A DNA stretch of 64,000 nucleotides from Nocardia caishijiensis NBRC 108228 (GTDB lineage: Bacteria; Actinomycetota; Actinomycetes; Mycobacteriales; Mycobacteriaceae): assembly GCF_001612825.1 (NCBI RefSeq), contig NZ_BDBE01000006.1, positions 62,001 to 126,000 of the forward strand, read 5' to 3'. How positions within the stretch are numbered: the stretch's first letter is position 1; every line of letters starts with the position of its first letter. Below are positions 61,847 to 64,000 of this stretch, piece after piece. A program made the position numbers and the translations under genes. The notes under the pieces were generated by a model. It had not been told where the DNA came from, made no database searches, and saw only the letters and a list, made by a program, of their open reading frames with translations.

Positions 61847-64000
61847 TCAGAACACCCGCAGCGGTCCCGGGCTCCAGAACCCGTCGCGACCGGTGGTCGC
61901 GGTCTCCAGCTGGGCCGGTTCGGCCTGTATGTGCTGGTCGTAGCGTTCCAGTGAACCCCAGTCGCGGGCCCAGTCGTCCTTCAGATAGGTGGGGATGGTC
62001 ACCCGGGCGGCCAGCATCTGCGCGAAGCCGAGCGGGCCACCGTGCTCCTGGGCCTGCCAGGTGTCGGTCGAGGAGATGGCCAGCGGCCGATCGGGCAGGA
62101 TGCGGTAATTGGGCACCTCGGCCACGCCGTTCTCGTGCGCGAACGGACGCTGGCACGGGAACTGCAGGCCGACGGCCCAGTCGAGCAGCACCGGCTGGGT
62201 GCGGCCGATGAAGCTGTCGAGGGTCTGCAGCTTGGGCACGCGGGGCGGGGTGAACGCCAGCCACTGGTCACCGATCAGGATCGGGTCGTTGGCCAGGATG
62301 CGCACCGCGTTCGCCTCGGGTGCCAGCTCGGCCAGCGGCACACGCAGGTTGCGCCACGACGGCGCCGGTCCGATATCGCGCGGCTGGTAGGTGCCGAGCG
62401 GGGTGACGGTGCTGTCGGGGTTGCGGGTGCCGTACTCGACGAGCAGCGACTGGCCGTACTTGTCGGCGCCGGTGTCGTCCTTGGAGGCGATGCGACCCGC
62501 CGCGCTGATGACGACCAGCGGCGACTCCTCGCTGCGCTCCGGCAGCCCGTACCAGGACGACTCGAGGCGGGCGCGCTGCTGCATGCCCTCCTGGTAGGAG
62601 CCGAGCACCGGCGTCTGGGCGGGGTCGAGACCGAACGGCAGGGCGACGGTCGAGCCGTTGACGCCACGCGCGCCCTCACCACCGCCGGTGCCCGCGCTCT
62701 CACCTTCGGCGAAGGCGGCGCCGACCGACTGGTTGCTGGTGTTGCCGGTACCCGGCTTCACCTCGACGGCGTCGGCGGACAGGTCGCTCGGCACGCCGTT
62801 GGGGCCGAAGCCCTCGGCCAGGGTGCCGCGCAGCGGGTCGGCGGGGTCGACGAGCGGCCGCGACGGGTCGACGATCGGGTCGAGCCTGCCGCCGTTCGGG
62901 TCGGCCTCGACCAGCACGTCACGGGCCAGGCCGCAGGTCTGTCCACCGAGCGCGTCGATGTTGGAGCGGGCCAGCGAGTACGCCGGGTACTGCTGGGTGG
63001 CGCCCTTCACCAACGAGAGCACCTCGAACGCGACCATCAACCCGACCACCACGGTCAGCGGGATGGCGGCGAACTTGCGAATCCGCCTGCCGCGTTTGGT
63101 CTTCGCCGAGGGCTGCGGTTTCACATAGTCCTCGCGCAGCGCGTACCAGCCGACCAGCGCCAACCCGACACCGAACAGGATCAGCATCACGGTGTTGGAG
63201 TGCACGCCGTTCAGCGAGATGGTCTTGTCGAACCACGGCACGCCGTAGCTGGACACGTACCAGTAGCCGTTGATGCCCGAGAACGACAGGGCGAGCACGA
63301 ACAGCAGACCGGCGAGGAAGATGGCCCGGTTCTTGCGCGATCGCAACGCGCTCTGCGACACGGCCACGGCCGTGACGGCGGCCAGCGATCCGGCGATGCC
63401 CGCGTACGCGCCGAAGTGGTGCGTCCACTTCGTCGGGTTGAACATCATGAAGAAGATCGTGCCGAACACCACGGCCATCAACCGCCACGTCGGACCCGAC
63501 GCGATACCGGGCACCTGACGGCGGCGCAGCAGCACGAGCAGCGTGGTGAACAGGCACAGCAGCATCACCAGGAAGGCGAAGCGCCGCGCCAGCGAACCGT
63601 CGACGGTCTCGACGAACATGTAGTAGTAGCGCAGGTAGTCCTCGTACCAGGCCAGGTTCGGGCCGGTGGCCTGGCGCACCCGGTTGGCCTCCTGGATACC
63701 GGCGAAGGTCTGGTCGCTGTAGACCACGGTGAGCACGAGCACGCCCGCCGAGGCGATCGGCGCGAGCAGCGCTGCCGTACCGAACTGGCGATGACGTCGC
63801 ACGATGATCCGCACCAGCGGCCGGATACCGGCCAGCAGCGCGGCCACACACATCAGACCGGTCGGTGCCGCGGCCAGCGTGAAGGCGGCCACGAGCACCG
63901 CGATACCGGCGGGCAGCAGGCGACCGGTGGCGATGGCACGCTCGATCGAGACCCAGGTGAGCAGCGCGCCGAGGGCGACGATCGGCTCCGAACGCAGGCC
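61847..64000 (-). CDS. Emb-type arabinosyltransferase, C-terminal part (cut by window end)
   Basis: About 717 residues of a second Emb protein, read on the minus strand from the window edge to a stop at 61847; the frame stays open to 64000 (GLRSEPIVALGALLTWVSIE), so the start is outside. The part seen has the last membrane helices (WYEDYLRYYYMFVETVDGSLA; MFNPTKWTHHFGAYAGIAGSL), the C-terminal soluble domain (NLRVPLAELAPEANAVRILA) and LLDWAVGLQFPCQRPFAHE. It lacks the Ala/Asp/Ser-rich insertion of the convergent paralogue: after RPLVRIIVRRHRQFGTAALL the helices continue at once. In mycobacteria the emb genes point the same way. Confidence 0.9.
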   Translation of the reverse strand, partial: GLRSEPIVALGALLTWVSIERAIATGRLLPAGIAVLVAAFTLAAAPTGLMCVAALLAGIRPLVRIIVRRHRQFGTAALLAPIASAGVLVLTVVYSDQTFAGIQEANRVRQATGPNLAWYEDYLRYYYMFVETVDGSLARRFAFLVMLLCLFTTLLVLLRRRQVPGIASGPTWRLMAVVFGTIFFMMFNPTKWTHHFGAYAGIAGSLAAVTAVAVSQSALRSRKNRAIFLAGLLFVLALSFSGINGYWYVSSYGVPWFDKTISLNGVHSNTVMLILFGVGLALVGWYALREDYVKPQPSAKTKRGRRIRKFAAIPLTVVVGLMVAFEVLSLVKGATQQYPAYSLARSNIDALGGQTCGLARDVLVEADPNGGRLDPIVDPSRPLVDPADPLRGTLAEGFGPNGVPSDLSADAVEVKPGTGNTSNQSVGAAFAEGESAGTGGGEGARGVNGSTVALPFGLDPAQTPVLGSYQEGMQQRARLESSWYGLPERSEESPLVVISAAGRIASKDDTGADKYGQSLLVEYGTRNPDSTVTPLGTYQPRDIGPAPSWRNLRVPLAELAPEANAVRILANDPILIGDQWLAFTPPRVPKLQTLDSFIGRTQPVLLDWAVGLQFPCQRPFAHENGVAEVPNYRILPDRPLAISSTDTWQAQEHGGPLGFAQMLAARVTIPTYLKDDWARDWGSLERYDQHIQAEPAQLETATTGRDGFWSPGPLRVF

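Overview
The window looks like chromosomal DNA of a mycolic-acid actinobacterium, most probably Nocardia or a close relative. This is inferred from content. The DNA is very GC rich. It carries arabinogalactan genes (UDP-galactofuranosyltransferases, a DprE1/DprE2 pair, AftA and two Emb-type arabinosyltransferases), a Bpa-type proteasome activator ending in GQYL, a mycothiol-dependent-isomerase family protein and MmpL transporters. Gene content and order from tadA and tyrA through hisC/pat, the quinone oxidoreductase and bpa to emb broadly recall the Mycobacterium tuberculosis Rv3752c-Rv3795 region, from memory and without an alignment.

Layout. 1-7.2 kb: the start of an ABC exporter, an Rrf2 regulator, and a TetR regulator divergent from two tandem MmpL transporters with an obvious palindromic operator. 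7.5-11.4 kb: a GlxA-type regulator, tRNA-Ser(CGA), tadA with its partner gene, tyrA and a glycolipid-binding-domain protein. 11.4-15.1 kb: a heterodimeric ABC exporter. 15.4-16.9 kb: a C5 cytosine methyltransferase overlapping a Vsr-type endonuclease. 17-23.8 kb: mostly housekeeping genes, tRNA-Arg(ACG), tRNA-Ser(GCT) and hisC/pat. 23.87-25.42 kb: a small decayed integrative element in tRNA-Ser(TGA), bounded by a 36-bp direct repeat, with an integrase remnant, a frameshifted PP2C-like gene and one intact unknown gene.

25.6-43.7 kb: a quinone oxidoreductase, a class-V-aminotransferase-like protein without the PLP lysine, bpa, then the galactan export/initiation operon (wzm, wzt, a 25-codon mini-ORF, glfT1). 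After these come rsgA, glfT2, a GtrA protein divergent from a GT2/DUF2142 operon, and rmlB, rmlA and rmlC. 43.7-50.97 kb: accessory genes including a MarR/MFS pair, an XRE/DUF5753 regulator and a molybdopterin oxidoreductase. 50.97-64 kb: gtrA divergent from dprE1-dprE2, then aftA, a VapBC-like toxin-antitoxin pair, two unknown genes, and two convergent emb genes, the second cut by the window end.

How the genes work together: RmlA, RmlB and RmlC make precursors of the dTDP-rhamnose linker sugar (RmlD is not in the window). GlfT1 and GlfT2 build galactan, Wzm/Wzt probably export it, DprE1/DprE2 make decaprenyl-phosphoryl-arabinose, and AftA and the Emb proteins add arabinan outside the membrane. 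Many genes show a TANNNT hexamer 6-7 bases before an ATG or GTG, the layout of leaderless transcripts. No CRISPR array, rRNA or intact insertion sequence was seen.
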